Shown here in pieces: positions 37,588 to 46,735 of a DNA stretch of 64,000 nucleotides. The notes beneath the pieces were generated by a model that did not search any database, was not told the DNA's origin, and worked only from the letters and a program-made list of their open reading frames with translations. This DNA comes from Sphingobacteriia bacterium RIFOXYC2_FULL_35_18. Its GTDB lineage: Bacteria; Bacteroidota; Bacteroidia; Chitinophagales; Chitinophagaceae. Positions within the stretch are counted from its first letter, which is position 1; every line of letters starts with the position of its first letter. The stretch is from the NCBI GenBank assembly GCA_001829005.1, contig MIAG01000010.1, positions 1 through 64,000 of the forward strand, read 5' to 3'. Made by a program: the position numbers and the translations under genes.

Positions 37588-38067
37588 TTATTTGATTGCA
37601 CGATTCAATTGAATCATTTTTAGCGCAGTGATTGCAGCTTCTTCGCCTTTATGACCATGTATTCCACCAATTCTTTCAATGGCTTGTTGCTCATTTAAAA
37701 CAGTTAATACCCCAAATATCACTGGCACGTCAATTTGTAGATTTAATTGCATAATACCATCTGTAACACCCTTGCATACATAATCAAAATGGGGCGTATC
37801 ACCTTGTATAACTGCTCCTAGAACTATATAAGCATCTGGTGTTCGTTTACTGTATGCATAGTGTTGTTTAACACCAAAGGGTAATTCAAATGCGCCGGGC
37901 ACCACTAATGTTTTAACAGCAACTGATGCTTCTTTTAATACCTTTTTTGCTCCTTTTTCTAAAGCATTGATGATGGTACTGTTCCATTCAGTTTTAATGA
38001 TAACAACAAAGGCATCCTCCAGAGTGGGGATGCCTTTGTTTAATGTTGTATTTCCTTTTGTAGCCAT
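37588..38067 (-). CDS. ribH: 6,7-dimethyl-8-ribityllumazine synthase
   Basis: 159 residues, penultimate enzyme of riboflavin synthesis. Family segments visible: VVPGAFELPFGVKQ, AYIVLGAVIQGDTPHFDYVC with the catalytic-type histidine, and PVIFGVLTVLNEQQAIER. Its start codon meets the stop of the TPR-protein gene, suggesting coupling. Confidence 0.95.
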   Translation of the reverse strand: MATKGNTTLNKGIPTLEDAFVVIIKTEWNSTIINALEKGAKKVLKEASVAVKTLVVPGAFELPFGVKQHYAYSKRTPDAYIVLGAVIQGDTPHFDYVCKGVTDGIMQLNLQIDVPVIFGVLTVLNEQQAIERIGGIHGHKGEEAAITALKMIQLNRAIK

Positions 38068-38756
38068 TATTCAGCAAGGTCATTTTTTTCGATACTCAAA
38101 CGATAAATATATTTATCTGCTTGAAAACCTTTGTCTGTTTTAGGGAATTTTGTTTTTAATTCTTTATATAGGTCAAGCGCTTCAGCATTCTTACCAGTTG
38201 TTTCTAATAGTAAGGCTGCGCGGAATAAATACTCAGAAGAATTGGTTTCATCTTCAATGAAAGTATTTGCAGCTTTTTTGTAAGCTTCTATTGCTTCGTC
38301 TTTTTTATTTAATTCAGCGTATGCATCACCTAAACATCCAGATGCCAATAGTTGAACTTGTTTTGCATCAGTTGAGAAATCTTTTAAGTGTTTAACTGCA
38401 TTCTCAAACTCGCTCATTTTTAGGTAACTGATACCCGCATAGTAATGAGCCAAATTAGCGGCTTTTGTTCCACCAAAATTGCTAATTACATTTAAAACCC
38501 CTTTGTATTGACCATCACCGTTCAATACCAATCTTGAAGAGTCCATTGCAAAATATTGCTCTGCTTTAAATATGGCTTCAGCAGCTTTTTCTTCTTTGGG
38601 TTTAACTACGTATTGTTGATAAGCAAACCAACCACCACCAATAACTAAGGCGGCAACAATAGCTCCTAAAAGGGGCTTTTGGATTTTTGCAAAACTAGAT
38701 TCTACTTTATGTGCTGCCTCTTGAGATACAACTTCAGGCGCTTGTTTTTCGCTCAT
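38067..38756 (-). CDS. Membrane-anchored TPR protein (YfgM-like)
   Basis: 229 residues. A single membrane helix at about 29-47 (LLGAIVAALVIGGGWFAYQ) is followed by tetratricopeptide repeats, such as HYYAGISYLKMSEFENAVKH and GDAYAELNKKDEAIEAYKKA, to the end. The N-terminus is probably cytoplasmic and the TPR part periplasmic, as in YfgM. It may help secretion or envelope quality control (inference from family). It is upstream of ribH on the same strand. Confidence 0.82.
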   Translation of the reverse strand: MSEKQAPEVVSQEAAHKVESSFAKIQKPLLGAIVAALVIGGGWFAYQQYVVKPKEEKAAEAIFKAEQYFAMDSSRLVLNGDGQYKGVLNVISNFGGTKAANLAHYYAGISYLKMSEFENAVKHLKDFSTDAKQVQLLASGCLGDAYAELNKKDEAIEAYKKAANTFIEDETNSSEYLFRAALLLETTGKNAEALDLYKELKTKFPKTDKGFQADKYIYRLSIEKNDLAE

Positions 38757-38782
38757 TATAATTGATTATGCTGTTTGATAAA

Positions 38783-39778
38783 TTAATCTACAATAAAAGG
38801 ATAATTCTGGTCGATGTAAACATCTTTCAATACTTCGCTATCATCTGGCCAAGGACTTTCTTCTGCAAACTTAACGGATTCATCTACTATTGCATTCACA
38901 CGTGCATTAATAGCATCAAGCTCGCTTTGTGTTGCAAAACCATTATCTAAAATGGTGGAAGCCACTTTATTAATAGGGTCTTGGTCTTTGTATTCTTCTA
39001 CTTCTTCTTTGGATCTGTATTTCTGAGGGTCAGATACGGAGTGACCTTTATAGCGATAGGTTTTCATTTCAAGCAGGGTAGGACCATCTCCTTCTCTTGC
39101 TCTTTTTACGGCTCTAGCAACAGCATCGTGCACCGCTTCAGGTGTCATGCCATCAATTTTATCTGCAGGCATTTCATATGCATCTGCCAATTTATAGATA
39201 TCAATTACGTTGCTGGTTCTTTCAATAGAAGTGCCCATCGCATAATTGTTGTTCTCACAAATAAAAATTACTGGAAGTTTCCATAACATGGCAAGGTTAA
39301 ATGTTTCATGCAACATCCCTTGACGCGCTGCTCCATCGCCAAAATAACAAAGGACAACATTTTGAGTACCCTTGTATTTCTCTGCAAATGCCAAGCCCGC
39401 TCCTGTACCAATTTGTGCACCCACAATACCGTGACCGCCAAAAAATTTATGTTCAACACTAAAGAAGTGCATACTTCCACCTTTACCCTTTGCACAACCG
39501 GTTGCTTTACCATATAATTCAGCCATACATGCATTAGCAGAAACTCCTTTTGCCAATGCTAAACCATGATCACGATATGCTGTAATAAAAGGATCATCAG
39601 ATTGAGTAGCAGTCATACAGCCAGCAGCAATTGCTTCTTGACCAATGTAAGCGTGAAAAAATCCACGGATTTTCCCAGCCATTTTATACATTTCTTCTGA
39701 TTTTAACTCAAACTGACGAATCAGCTGCATTAATTCGTACCAATAGAGGTAGGTTTCTTTAGAAAACTTTGTAGCCAC
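38783..39778 (-). CDS. pdhA: Pyruvate dehydrogenase E1 component, alpha subunit
   Basis: 331 residues. It decarboxylates pyruvate with thiamine diphosphate as part of the PDH complex. Thiamine-binding motif GDGAARQGMLHETFNLA through ICENNNYAMG; IGQEAIAAG and YRYKGHSVSDPQKYR are also typical. The beta subunit is not adjacent, so the complex is encoded at separate loci. A TATATTTG box precedes it at 39804-39797. Confidence 0.94.
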   Translation of the reverse strand: MATKFSKETYLYWYELMQLIRQFELKSEEMYKMAGKIRGFFHAYIGQEAIAAGCMTATQSDDPFITAYRDHGLALAKGVSANACMAELYGKATGCAKGKGGSMHFFSVEHKFFGGHGIVGAQIGTGAGLAFAEKYKGTQNVVLCYFGDGAARQGMLHETFNLAMLWKLPVIFICENNNYAMGTSIERTSNVIDIYKLADAYEMPADKIDGMTPEAVHDAVARAVKRAREGDGPTLLEMKTYRYKGHSVSDPQKYRSKEEVEEYKDQDPINKVASTILDNGFATQSELDAINARVNAIVDESVKFAEESPWPDDSEVLKDVYIDQNYPFIVD

Positions 39779-39796
39779 TTTTCAAAAATTTGAAGG

Positions 39797-39804
39797 CAAA
39801 TATA
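39797..39804 (-). promoter_or_regulatory. -7 promoter box of pdhA
   Basis: TATATTTG on the minus strand, 18 bases before the pdhA ATG, matches TAnnTTTG. No good -33 motif was seen 19 bases further up. Confidence 0.5.
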
Positions 39805-39825
39805 GGGGTTATCCTTGATAGTTCC

Positions 39826-40302
39826 CTACCCAGCGTATTCCTGTTCTAATACTTCTTTAGGTGGGTAAGGAATGCTTATATTATTCAAGTATGTTTCTTC
39901 TAAAATGTCAGCGAAAGTGGAAAAATAGAGTACCACGTCTTCTCTTACATTTCTTTTAAGCCACTTAAATCCACCGGGTAATTTTTCTAGAACCGATTTG
40001 TCATCTAAATATTCTAAATGATGAATATCTGTTGGTGTAAGACCGATATCGGTTAGTTTTTTAATCATCAAATTTACAGGCGTATTGCTTACTGGACAAT
40101 ATTCCTCAGCCAATTCGGTCCATTCCCCAATACCCGTATGCGCATAGGTTAAAATTTCTTCCTTACTAACATTAGCAACCACTTGTAATAAATTTCCACA
40201 ATTACAAGCACCATGATTTCCCCAAGCATAGTGCGCTCCTTCATTTAAATTTTTGGCAGTTTGTCTTAATACATCTACAAGGACCAGGTTTGGATACGCC
40301 AT
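39826..40302 (-). CDS. Conserved hypothetical protein
   Basis: 158 residues, cytoplasmic, no signal peptide. Features include a cysteine-containing segment near the start (WGNHGACNCGNLLQ) and an acidic, helical remainder (LTYAHTGIGEWTELAEEY). No family with a known function is recognised. It lies upstream of pdhA, but pdhA appears to have its own promoter, so they may not be one operon. Confidence 0.7.
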   Translation of the reverse strand: MAYPNLVLVDVLRQTAKNLNEGAHYAWGNHGACNCGNLLQVVANVSKEEILTYAHTGIGEWTELAEEYCPVSNTPVNLMIKKLTDIGLTPTDIHHLEYLDDKSVLEKLPGGFKWLKRNVREDVVLYFSTFADILEETYLNNISIPYPPKEVLEQEYAG

Positions 40303-40516
40303 ATTTAAGTTTTTTTATTTAACAAGACTTAATATCAAAAAGTTGATTGGAGGGCTAATTTATTAACCAATTTTTCCCTCCATTTTGTTTGTACAATCAA
40401 AACCAATTTTATTACATAAATGACTCAACATTGCTACCGTTCATCCTTAAAAAGATTGGTTAGCTAAACCTTTTTCTTGTTTAGGAGTTAGTTATAAAAA
40501 ATTAAACAAAATTTTT

Positions 40517-41029
40517 ATGAAAATGCGCATTTTAACTTTGACAATGGTTGCAGTAATGGGATTATTGGGTACCGTTTCTGCACAGAAAACAGTAGTAGAT
40601 ATTGCAGTTGGTTCTAAAGACCATTCAACTTTAGTTGCTGCAGTAAATGCGGCTGATTTAGTTGCCACCCTACAAAGTGCTGGACCTTTCACAGTGTTTG
40701 CTCCAATTAATGCGGCATTCGATAAATTGCCTGCAGGAACTGTTGCAAATTTATTAAAGCCTGAAAACAAAGCAACATTAACCAAAGTATTAACCTATCA
40801 CGTAGTTGCAGGGAATTTAGATGCAGCAGCAGTGGTAAAAGCTATTACTGACGGTAAAGGTAAAGTAGTGGTAAAAACAGTTGCAGGAAATTCTTTGACT
40901 GTAACATTAAAAGACGGTAAAGTAACATTAACCGACGAAAATGGTGGTGTAGCAACTGTAGTAGCTGCAGACTTAAAAGCAGGCAATGGCGTGGTTCACG
41001 TAATTGACACTGTTGTATTACCTAAGTAA
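40517..41029 (+). CDS. Exported fasciclin-domain protein
   Basis: 170 residues. A signal peptide ([22 protein letters not shown]) is followed by one FAS1 domain with the hallmark segments [29 protein letters not shown] and [16 protein letters not shown]1 domains usually mediate adhesion between cells or to a matrix. It is a single-gene unit with its own terminator. The 200 bases upstream carry an inverted repeat TGGAGGG/CCCTCCA (40348-40382). Confidence 0.92.
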   Translation: MKMRILTLTMVAVMGLLGTVSAQKTVVDIAVGSKDHSTLVAAVNAADLVATLQSAGPFTVFAPINAAFDKLPAGTVANLLKPENKATLTKVLTYHVVAGNLDAAAVVKAITDGKGKVVVKTVAGNSLTVTLKDGKVTLTDENGGVATVVAADLKAGNGVVHVIDTVVLPK

Positions 41030-41050
41030 TTTGACTCAAATGGTAAGTAT

Positions 41051-41083
41051 AAAAAAGTCCCGAAATTATTCGGGACTTTTTTT
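41051..41083. terminator. Bidirectional terminator
   Basis: A perfect stem, GTCCCGAA (41057-41064) and TTCGGGAC (41069-41076), flanked by A and T runs. It serves the fasciclin gene on the plus strand and the convergent dehydrogenase gene on the minus strand. Confidence 0.9.
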
Positions 41084-41088
41084 GTTAT

Positions 41089-42720
41089 TTATGCCTCTTG
41101 CAAAAATGGATAACCATAATGTACAGGGGGATTATAAGTCTCCTTAATCGTTCTTGCACTTAACCATCTATAAAGGTTTAATGCACTTCCTGCTTTGTCA
41201 TTGGTACCAGAAGCCCTTGCTCCACCAAATGGTTGTTGACCAACTACTGCGCCTGTTGGCTTATCATTGATATAGAAATTACCTGCGGCATTTCTAAGCT
41301 CATTGGTAGCTAATTCAACAGCAGCTCTATCCTGAGAAAGAATTGCACCGGTTAAAGCATAAGGAGAAGTACTGTCTACCAGTTTAAGTGTTTTCTCAAA
41401 CTGCTCTGCTGGGTAAACATAAATGGTTAAAACTGGTCCAAAAATTTCTTCGCACATGGTAACCGATTTTGGATCCTTAGTTACAATCACCGTAGGTTCA
41501 ATAAAATACCCCTTTGTTTTACTGAAATTACCTCCAGCAATAATTTTAACCTTCTTATTTTTCTTAGCGTTGGTTATGTATTTGGTAATGCTTGTATATG
41601 ATTTTTCATCAATTACCGCATTCACAAAATTGGTAAAGTCTTCTACCGTTCCCATTTTCATGGTATTGATGGCAGCTACTAATTTCTTTAAAATTTCGTC
41701 GGCTAAATTGCTTGGGATATAGGCTCTTGAAGCAGCAGAACATTTTTGGCCTTGGAATTCAAAAGCGCCTCTTGCTAATGCAGTTACTACAGCATCTACA
41801 TCTGCAGACTTATGCGCTACAACAAAATCTTTACCGCCTGTTTCTCCTACAATTCTTGGGTAAGATTTGTACATACCCATATTTTCACCAATCACTTTCC
41901 ACATATTGTTGAACACACCAGTAGAACCGGTGAAATGAACGCCAGCAAAATCTCTATGCGAAAAACATACTTTACCAATGGTAGGTCCATCTACATAAAT
42001 TAAATTGATTACACCATCAGGTAAACCAGCTTCTTTTAAAATGCGCATGAATAGTTGCGCAGAATAAATTTGGGTATTAGCAGGTTTCCAAACTACCACA
42101 TTACCACACATTGCAGCTGAAGTTGGTAGGTTACCGCCAATTGCAGTGAAGTTGAATGGAGTTACAGCCAATACAAATCCTTCTAAAGGTCTCCACTCTA
42201 AACGATTGTGCATACCTGGCGCAGAAATAGGCTGTTGCTTATAAATTTCACTTAAGAAGTGAACATTAAAACGCAAGAAATCAATCAATTCACAGGTACT
42301 ATCAATTTCTGCTTGAAAAGCATTTTTGCTTTGGCCCAACATGGTTGCAGCCAACATTTGAAAACGGTATTTAGTAGCCAACAAATCGGCTGCTTTTAAA
42401 AAGATATGTGCCCTATTTTCCCAACTCATTGCAGCCCATTTTTCTTTGGCTTGTAATGCAGCAGCAATAGCGAGGTGCGCATGCTTTTCTTCCCCTGCAT
42501 TAAAATGGCCAAGCGTATGCGCCAATTCATGTGGGGGATGAATGGCTGTTTTTTTATCGGTCTTAACAGCTTTTCCTCCGATATACATGGGGATATCCAA
42601 TTGCTTTTTCTTTGCTTCGGCCAAAGCTTTTTTTAGCGCGGCTTTTTCAGCACTTCCTGGTGCAAATTGAAGAACCGGCTCATTTACCGGCATGGGGTAT
42701 GAAAATGTACCAATACTCAT
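41089..42720 (-). CDS. pruA: L-glutamate gamma-semialdehyde (1-pyrroline-5-carboxylate) dehydrogenase
   Basis: 543 residues, NAD-dependent aldehyde dehydrogenase that makes glutamate in proline and arginine breakdown. Family segments: AVTPFNFTAIGGNLPTSAA, GGKDFVVAHKSAD, the catalytic cysteine in EFQGQKCSAASRAY, and GGARASGTNDKAG. The length and N-terminal arm (LQFAPGSAEKAALKKALAE) match the stand-alone P5C dehydrogenase subgroup. It can receive carbon from the arginine and citrulline hydrolases encoded earlier (inference). Confidence 0.93.
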   Translation of the reverse strand: MSIGTFSYPMPVNEPVLQFAPGSAEKAALKKALAEAKKKQLDIPMYIGGKAVKTDKKTAIHPPHELAHTLGHFNAGEEKHAHLAIAAALQAKEKWAAMSWENRAHIFLKAADLLATKYRFQMLAATMLGQSKNAFQAEIDSTCELIDFLRFNVHFLSEIYKQQPISAPGMHNRLEWRPLEGFVLAVTPFNFTAIGGNLPTSAAMCGNVVVWKPANTQIYSAQLFMRILKEAGLPDGVINLIYVDGPTIGKVCFSHRDFAGVHFTGSTGVFNNMWKVIGENMGMYKSYPRIVGETGGKDFVVAHKSADVDAVVTALARGAFEFQGQKCSAASRAYIPSNLADEILKKLVAAINTMKMGTVEDFTNFVNAVIDEKSYTSITKYITNAKKNKKVKIIAGGNFSKTKGYFIEPTVIVTKDPKSVTMCEEIFGPVLTIYVYPAEQFEKTLKLVDSTSPYALTGAILSQDRAAVELATNELRNAAGNFYINDKPTGAVVGQQPFGGARASGTNDKAGSALNLYRWLSARTIKETYNPPVHYGYPFLQEA

Positions 42721-42793
42721 AGGAAATTTTTTATAAAGTTTGAGGCCGCAAGTTACGAAGAAAACCGTATCAGGTTTTCGGCTACATTTGTGT

Positions 42794-43978
42794 ATGGCTG
42801 TTATTTTATTTGATCCACCATATAGAAACTTATTAGCCCCACTATCTACTACAAAAGCAGTGGCACAGTTTCATTTTGGTTTATTAAGTGTTAAGGAGCG
42901 ATGGGAGCTGTTGCTCAATGAGCTTTCCTATATCCATACAGCACCCTATTTGCAGAATTTATATTTGACCCCCAATAATAGTCATGCTTCAAGTTTGTAT
43001 GAAGAATTTTTATGGATTGATGCATCTGTTTTGCCAAATGAATCGTTGGTTAATCAAATAAAAGCCTTGAAATTAGGAGATTGTTTAATGGATGAATTTG
43101 GATTGGTGGCCGGTAAATCAAATTTGGCATTTAGTGAATTTGATCCATCTAATACGGCTGATTATTTTACGCAAGCCAATAAAATTGAAAACACTTTAAG
43201 AATTCGCTTTCCATGGGAAATCATGCAAATAAATGAAGCCATCATTAGAAGCGATTATGCATTAGTTACCGCTAACAGAATCTCTCAGCCAATTCCATCT
43301 ACAGTTAATATTATTGGTGCTAATGAAATTTTTATTGAGGAGGGTGCCAAGCTTAATTTTTGTACACTAAATGCATCCACAGGCCCCATATATATTGGCC
43401 GAAAAGCAGAAATTATGGAAGGGTCTTCTATCAGAGGACCATTTGCGATTAGATATAATTCGGTGGTAAAAATGAATAGTAGAATTTATGGCGGTACTTC
43501 TTTGGGCCCATATTGCATGGGGGGAGGGGAAATAAAAAACGCAGTAATGATGGGCTATACAAACAAAGCCCATGATGGCTATTTAGGAGATGCGGTAATT
43601 GGGGAGTGGTGTAATTTAGGCGCTGGCACAAGTAATAGTAATTTAAAGAACTCTGCAGGTACTATTAAAATATTCAGCATGGGGTTGAATGATTATGTGG
43701 CAGTTGGGCAAAAATGCGGTGTAATAATGGGTGATTATTCTAGAGTGGCCATTAATTCTAGTTTAAATACAGGATCAATGATTGGGGTGAGTTGCAATGT
43801 GTTTGGAGAGGGGTTATTACACAATAATATTCCGCATTTTAGTTTTGGCGTAAAAGGTAAACGGTACGAATTAAATACAGCCATCAAAGACATCAATAAC
43901 TGGAAGGGCTTAAAAGGGATGGAACTTTCAACAACAGAAATAAACATACTTCAATATATATTCACTAATAACAAGTAA
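42794..43978 (+). CDS. GlmU-like putative sugar nucleotidyltransferase with left-handed beta-helix
   Basis: 394 residues from the ATG at 42794 (MAVILFDPPYRNLLAP); a start 18 codons upstream would add unmatched residues. The N-terminal half is a nucleotidyltransferase-like domain of the Bacteroidota GlmU-related group, without a clear glycine-rich signature. The C-terminal half has hexapeptide-type repeats (INIIGANEIFIEEGA region onward, then EIMEGSSIRGPFAI). It may act in sugar nucleotide activation; substrate unknown. A TACATTTG box (42783-42790) ends only 3 bases before the ATG. tpiA follows after 2 bases. Confidence 0.78.
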   Translation: MAVILFDPPYRNLLAPLSTTKAVAQFHFGLLSVKERWELLLNELSYIHTAPYLQNLYLTPNNSHASSLYEEFLWIDASVLPNESLVNQIKALKLGDCLMDEFGLVAGKSNLAFSEFDPSNTADYFTQANKIENTLRIRFPWEIMQINEAIIRSDYALVTANRISQPIPSTVNIIGANEIFIEEGAKLNFCTLNASTGPIYIGRKAEIMEGSSIRGPFAIRYNSVVKMNSRIYGGTSLGPYCMGGGEIKNAVMMGYTNKAHDGYLGDAVIGEWCNLGAGTSNSNLKNSAGTIKIFSMGLNDYVAVGQKCGVIMGDYSRVAINSSLNTGSMIGVSCNVFGEGLLHNNIPHFSFGVKGKRYELNTAIKDINNWKGLKGMELSTTEINILQYIFTNNK

Positions 43979-43980
43979 TT

Positions 43981-44742
43981 ATGAGAAAACAAATAGCCGC
44001 AGCGAATTGGAAAATGAATTTGACTGTACAACAAGGAGAACAATTAATCAATGATTTATTAAGTAATCCTCACGAATTAAAAGAAAATCAATTAGCCATA
44101 TTTGCAGTGCCAGCTCCTTATTTGATGATGGCGCAAGAAAAATTGGGTGCTAAAAATAGGGTAGCAGTTTCGGCTCAAAACTGTTATAGCAAAAAAAGCG
44201 GTGCGTATACTGGTGAAATTTCTGTAGAAATGCTGAATTCTATTGGTGTAAAATATGTGGTATTAGGTCACTCCGAAAGAAGAGAATATTTCAATGAAAC
44301 CAATCAGTTTTTAGCAGAAAAAATTGATATCTGTTTAAGCCATCAAATCACGCCAATTTTTTGTTGTGGGGAGCCTTTACAAATAAGAGAGGAAGGCACA
44401 CAGAATGCTTATGTAGCAGCACAATTGAAAGAATCTTTATTTCATTTAACCTCCGCACAATTGGTAAATGTCGTGATTGCTTACGAGCCAATCTGGGCAA
44501 TCGGAACCGGCAAAACAGCCAGTAGCGATCAAGCACAGGAAATGCATGGATTTATTCGTGCCGAATTAGCACATGTTTATGGAAAAGAAACGGCTGATCA
44601 AATTTCTATTTTATACGGAGGCAGTGTAAAAGCAAACAATGCAGTTGAGCTTTTTTCTCAACCCGATGTAGACGGTGGATTAGTAGGAGGCGCATCATTA
44701 ATTGCAGATGAGTTTGTTGCAATTATTAATGCTTTAAAATAA
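43981..44742 (+). CDS. tpiA: Triosephosphate isomerase
   Basis: 253 residues. It interconverts dihydroxyacetone phosphate and glyceraldehyde-3-phosphate. Active-site segments: AANWKMNLT (Lys), LGHSERREYF (His), the glutamate in AYEPIWAIGTGKTAS, and LYGGSVKANN near the end. It lies 2 bases after the GlmU-like gene and overlaps the convergent tsaC-like gene by 17 bases. Confidence 0.97.
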   Translation: MRKQIAAANWKMNLTVQQGEQLINDLLSNPHELKENQLAIFAVPAPYLMMAQEKLGAKNRVAVSAQNCYSKKSGAYTGEISVEMLNSIGVKYVVLGHSERREYFNETNQFLAEKIDICLSHQITPIFCCGEPLQIREEGTQNAYVAAQLKESLFHLTSAQLVNVVIAYEPIWAIGTGKTASSDQAQEMHGFIRAELAHVYGKETADQISILYGGSVKANNAVELFSQPDVDGGLVGGASLIADEFVAIINALK

Positions 44743-45712
44743 ACTGAGCCCTACTAATTCGGTCGTTGATGGCAATGCCGATACCTTCATTGGGAAATTG
44801 TTCTGATAAGATTACATCGTAATCGCTTTGATCAATTTCTCTTAGGATGGCAAAAAGTTTACTGGCTGCAGTAGATAATTGATGGTCGGGTGCTAATATA
44901 AAATTGTCAACATTTTCATAGCGGTTATAAAAACTAATAACCGCTATTTTTTTGCCAACATATGATAGAATCAATTCTTCAATATTGCCCATATACAAAG
45001 GGGTATGGGGAGCGTAATGGCTTTTCAATTGACCTGGTGTAGCGGGACCATCTGTGCTATGATCTGATATAACGGGTGCATGATAGGCTGCTGCATCTAT
45101 AACTTCCATGCCGCTAACTGCTGAAAGTTCAGTTGCAGTTACACTGCCCGCCCTATGTAAAATAATGTTATTGTTGGCCACTTCGCAAATAGTCGATTCT
45201 AATCCCACCGTGGTGTTACCACCATCTAATATGTAGGGGATTTTTCCATGTAAACCTTCCATTACATGCTGCGCATTGGTAGGACTTATATACCCCGAAG
45301 GATTCGCACTTGGAGCCGCCAATGGAAAATAAAGTTGTTCTAATAATGCTAAGGTTAGTGGTTGATTAGGAATTCTAATAGCCACTTTTTTACTTCCTGC
45401 TGTGGTAATATCTGGAACTGTAGTTTTTTTAGGTAACAATAAAGTGAGTGGCCCGGGCATAAAATGTTTGGCCAATTTCAAGCTGATTTCATCAACAAAT
45501 GCATAGTAGTTTATTTGAGCTATGTTGGCTAAATGTAGTATGAGGGGATTAAAGCTGGGTCTGTTTTTAGCAGCATAAATTTTGGCTACACTCTCTTCTG
45601 ACAGAGCATTTCCGGCTAACCCATAAACCGTTTCTGTAGGTATAGCCACTAGTTCTCCTGCTTTTAAAAATGCAGCAGCAATATGCACATCTTCTCCAAT
45701 TTGGGTTTTCAT
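44726..45712 (-). CDS. L-threonylcarbamoyladenylate synthase (Sua5/YrdC type)
   Basis: 328 residues. It makes threonylcarbamoyl-AMP for the t6A modification of ANN-decoding tRNAs. The YrdC-like domain has VAIPTETVYGLAGNALSEES, AAKNRPSFNPLILH and FPLAAPSANPSGYISPT; a C-terminal Sua5 domain follows from about residue 220, so this is the longer form. It lies 3 bases downstream of the channel gene. Confidence 0.92.
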   Translation of the reverse strand: MKTQIGEDVHIAAAFLKAGELVAIPTETVYGLAGNALSEESVAKIYAAKNRPSFNPLILHLANIAQINYYAFVDEISLKLAKHFMPGPLTLLLPKKTTVPDITTAGSKKVAIRIPNQPLTLALLEQLYFPLAAPSANPSGYISPTNAQHVMEGLHGKIPYILDGGNTTVGLESTICEVANNNIILHRAGSVTATELSAVSGMEVIDAAAYHAPVISDHSTDGPATPGQLKSHYAPHTPLYMGNIEELILSYVGKKIAVISFYNRYENVDNFILAPDHQLSTAASKLFAILREIDQSDYDVILSEQFPNEGIGIAINDRISRAQFILKH

Positions 45713-45715
45713 TTT

Positions 45716-46681
45716 TTACATTTTGATTGGCAAATCGGCTGCAATATAATCGTCTAATTTTTCAATATGTAAAACAGTACTGCTATTGTCTTCATTCGGA
45801 TGAAACATGGGTACAAATTTAGCCCCATAAATAAATTCCTCAAAACTATAGGAAGCGCGTGAGATGACTGTGTTAGAAAAGCTTTCATCAAAACCTTGAA
45901 CGAATACCAACATTTCTGCTTGGGCTGCATCAATATCTGCTTTAGTAAAATTGAAAAGAGGACTTTTCTCATTAATAACATGAACCAATGTCCAATTAGC
46001 TGTTAAGGTATTGGCTTTGGCTATTTCTAATGGTAAATCGAAAAACTTGTTTTTTAATTGACCCTCTTCTTCAACCCGTAATGCCAAAGTGATTTTTACT
46101 TCAACATTCACCAAATAATTTTTGGTAAACGGCACCATACGATACATTAATGCAACGCCTTCTTTAAACGGAACAAATAAAGCGTTCTTACTGTACTTGA
46201 TAAATGCTCGTGGTCTTGCAAACCTTCCATATAGCAAACCAGTTACTAGTGCAAAACTCATTAATCCAATTAATGCTTCTAGTGATGCAGTTAAACTTGC
46301 AGCAAATCCTATAGGATTGATTCTGCCATAGCCCACTGTGGTAAAAGTTTGGGCACTAAAGAAAAAAGCTTCTCCCCACTTATCTGATTCTGTTTCAACA
46401 ACCATTCCTCCTAAGTGGTCAATGCCAATCCAGATATACAAGCTGGCAAAAATCAAATTGATTAGTACAAAGAATAAGAGAATAGATGCCAAAAATTTCC
46501 AAATGGGCATCGATAATAAACTATGATAAATATTCAGCCTCCGCCAGATGGGTAGCCCCTTTATTTCAATATTAGGCATTCCATTTTTTCTGAAAAATCG
46601 CCCCCCTATAAGGGAGGTATTGGTGCCAAGGCCTGTTTCCTCATTTGTTTTTGCTTGTTTGTTTAACTTTTTCAGTAACAT
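45716..46681 (-). CDS. KirBac-type inward-rectifier potassium channel
   Basis: 321 residues from the ATG at 46681; the longer frame to 46780 would overlap lepA and its promoter. Two membrane helices (about 60-85 and 125-150) flank the pore with the selectivity filter TTVGYGRINP. The C-terminal part is the cytoplasmic Kir beta-sandwich (ALVTGLLYGRFARPRA at the junction). It conducts potassium across the inner membrane. It is transcribed away from lepA and may be linked to the downstream tRNA-modification gene only by proximity. Confidence 0.87.
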   Translation of the reverse strand: MLLKKLNKQAKTNEETGLGTNTSLIGGRFFRKNGMPNIEIKGLPIWRRLNIYHSLLSMPIWKFLASILLFFVLINLIFASLYIWIGIDHLGGMVVETESDKWGEAFFFSAQTFTTVGYGRINPIGFAASLTASLEALIGLMSFALVTGLLYGRFARPRAFIKYSKNALFVPFKEGVALMYRMVPFTKNYLVNVEVKITLALRVEEEGQLKNKFFDLPLEIAKANTLTANWTLVHVINEKSPLFNFTKADIDAAQAEMLVFVQGFDESFSNTVISRASYSFEEFIYGAKFVPMFHPNEDNSSTVLHIEKLDDYIAADLPIKM

Positions 46682-46698
46682 CTTGTGGGTATTCTTAG

Positions 46699-46728
46699 TT
46701 GAAGATAACTCATACAGACCTATCTTTG
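46699..46728 (+). promoter_or_regulatory. Promoter of lepA
   Basis: TTG at 46699-46701, a 19-base spacer and TATCTTTG at 46721-46728 match the Bacteroidota consensus. The lepA ATG begins 7 bases after the box, leaving little or no 5' leader. Confidence 0.7.
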
Positions 46729-46735
46729 CAGCCTT

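Noticed and set aside
42783..42790. TACATTTG as a definite promoter of the GlmU-like gene.
   Set aside because: No -33 motif at the right spacing; kept only as a remark in the gene entry and the leaderless finding.
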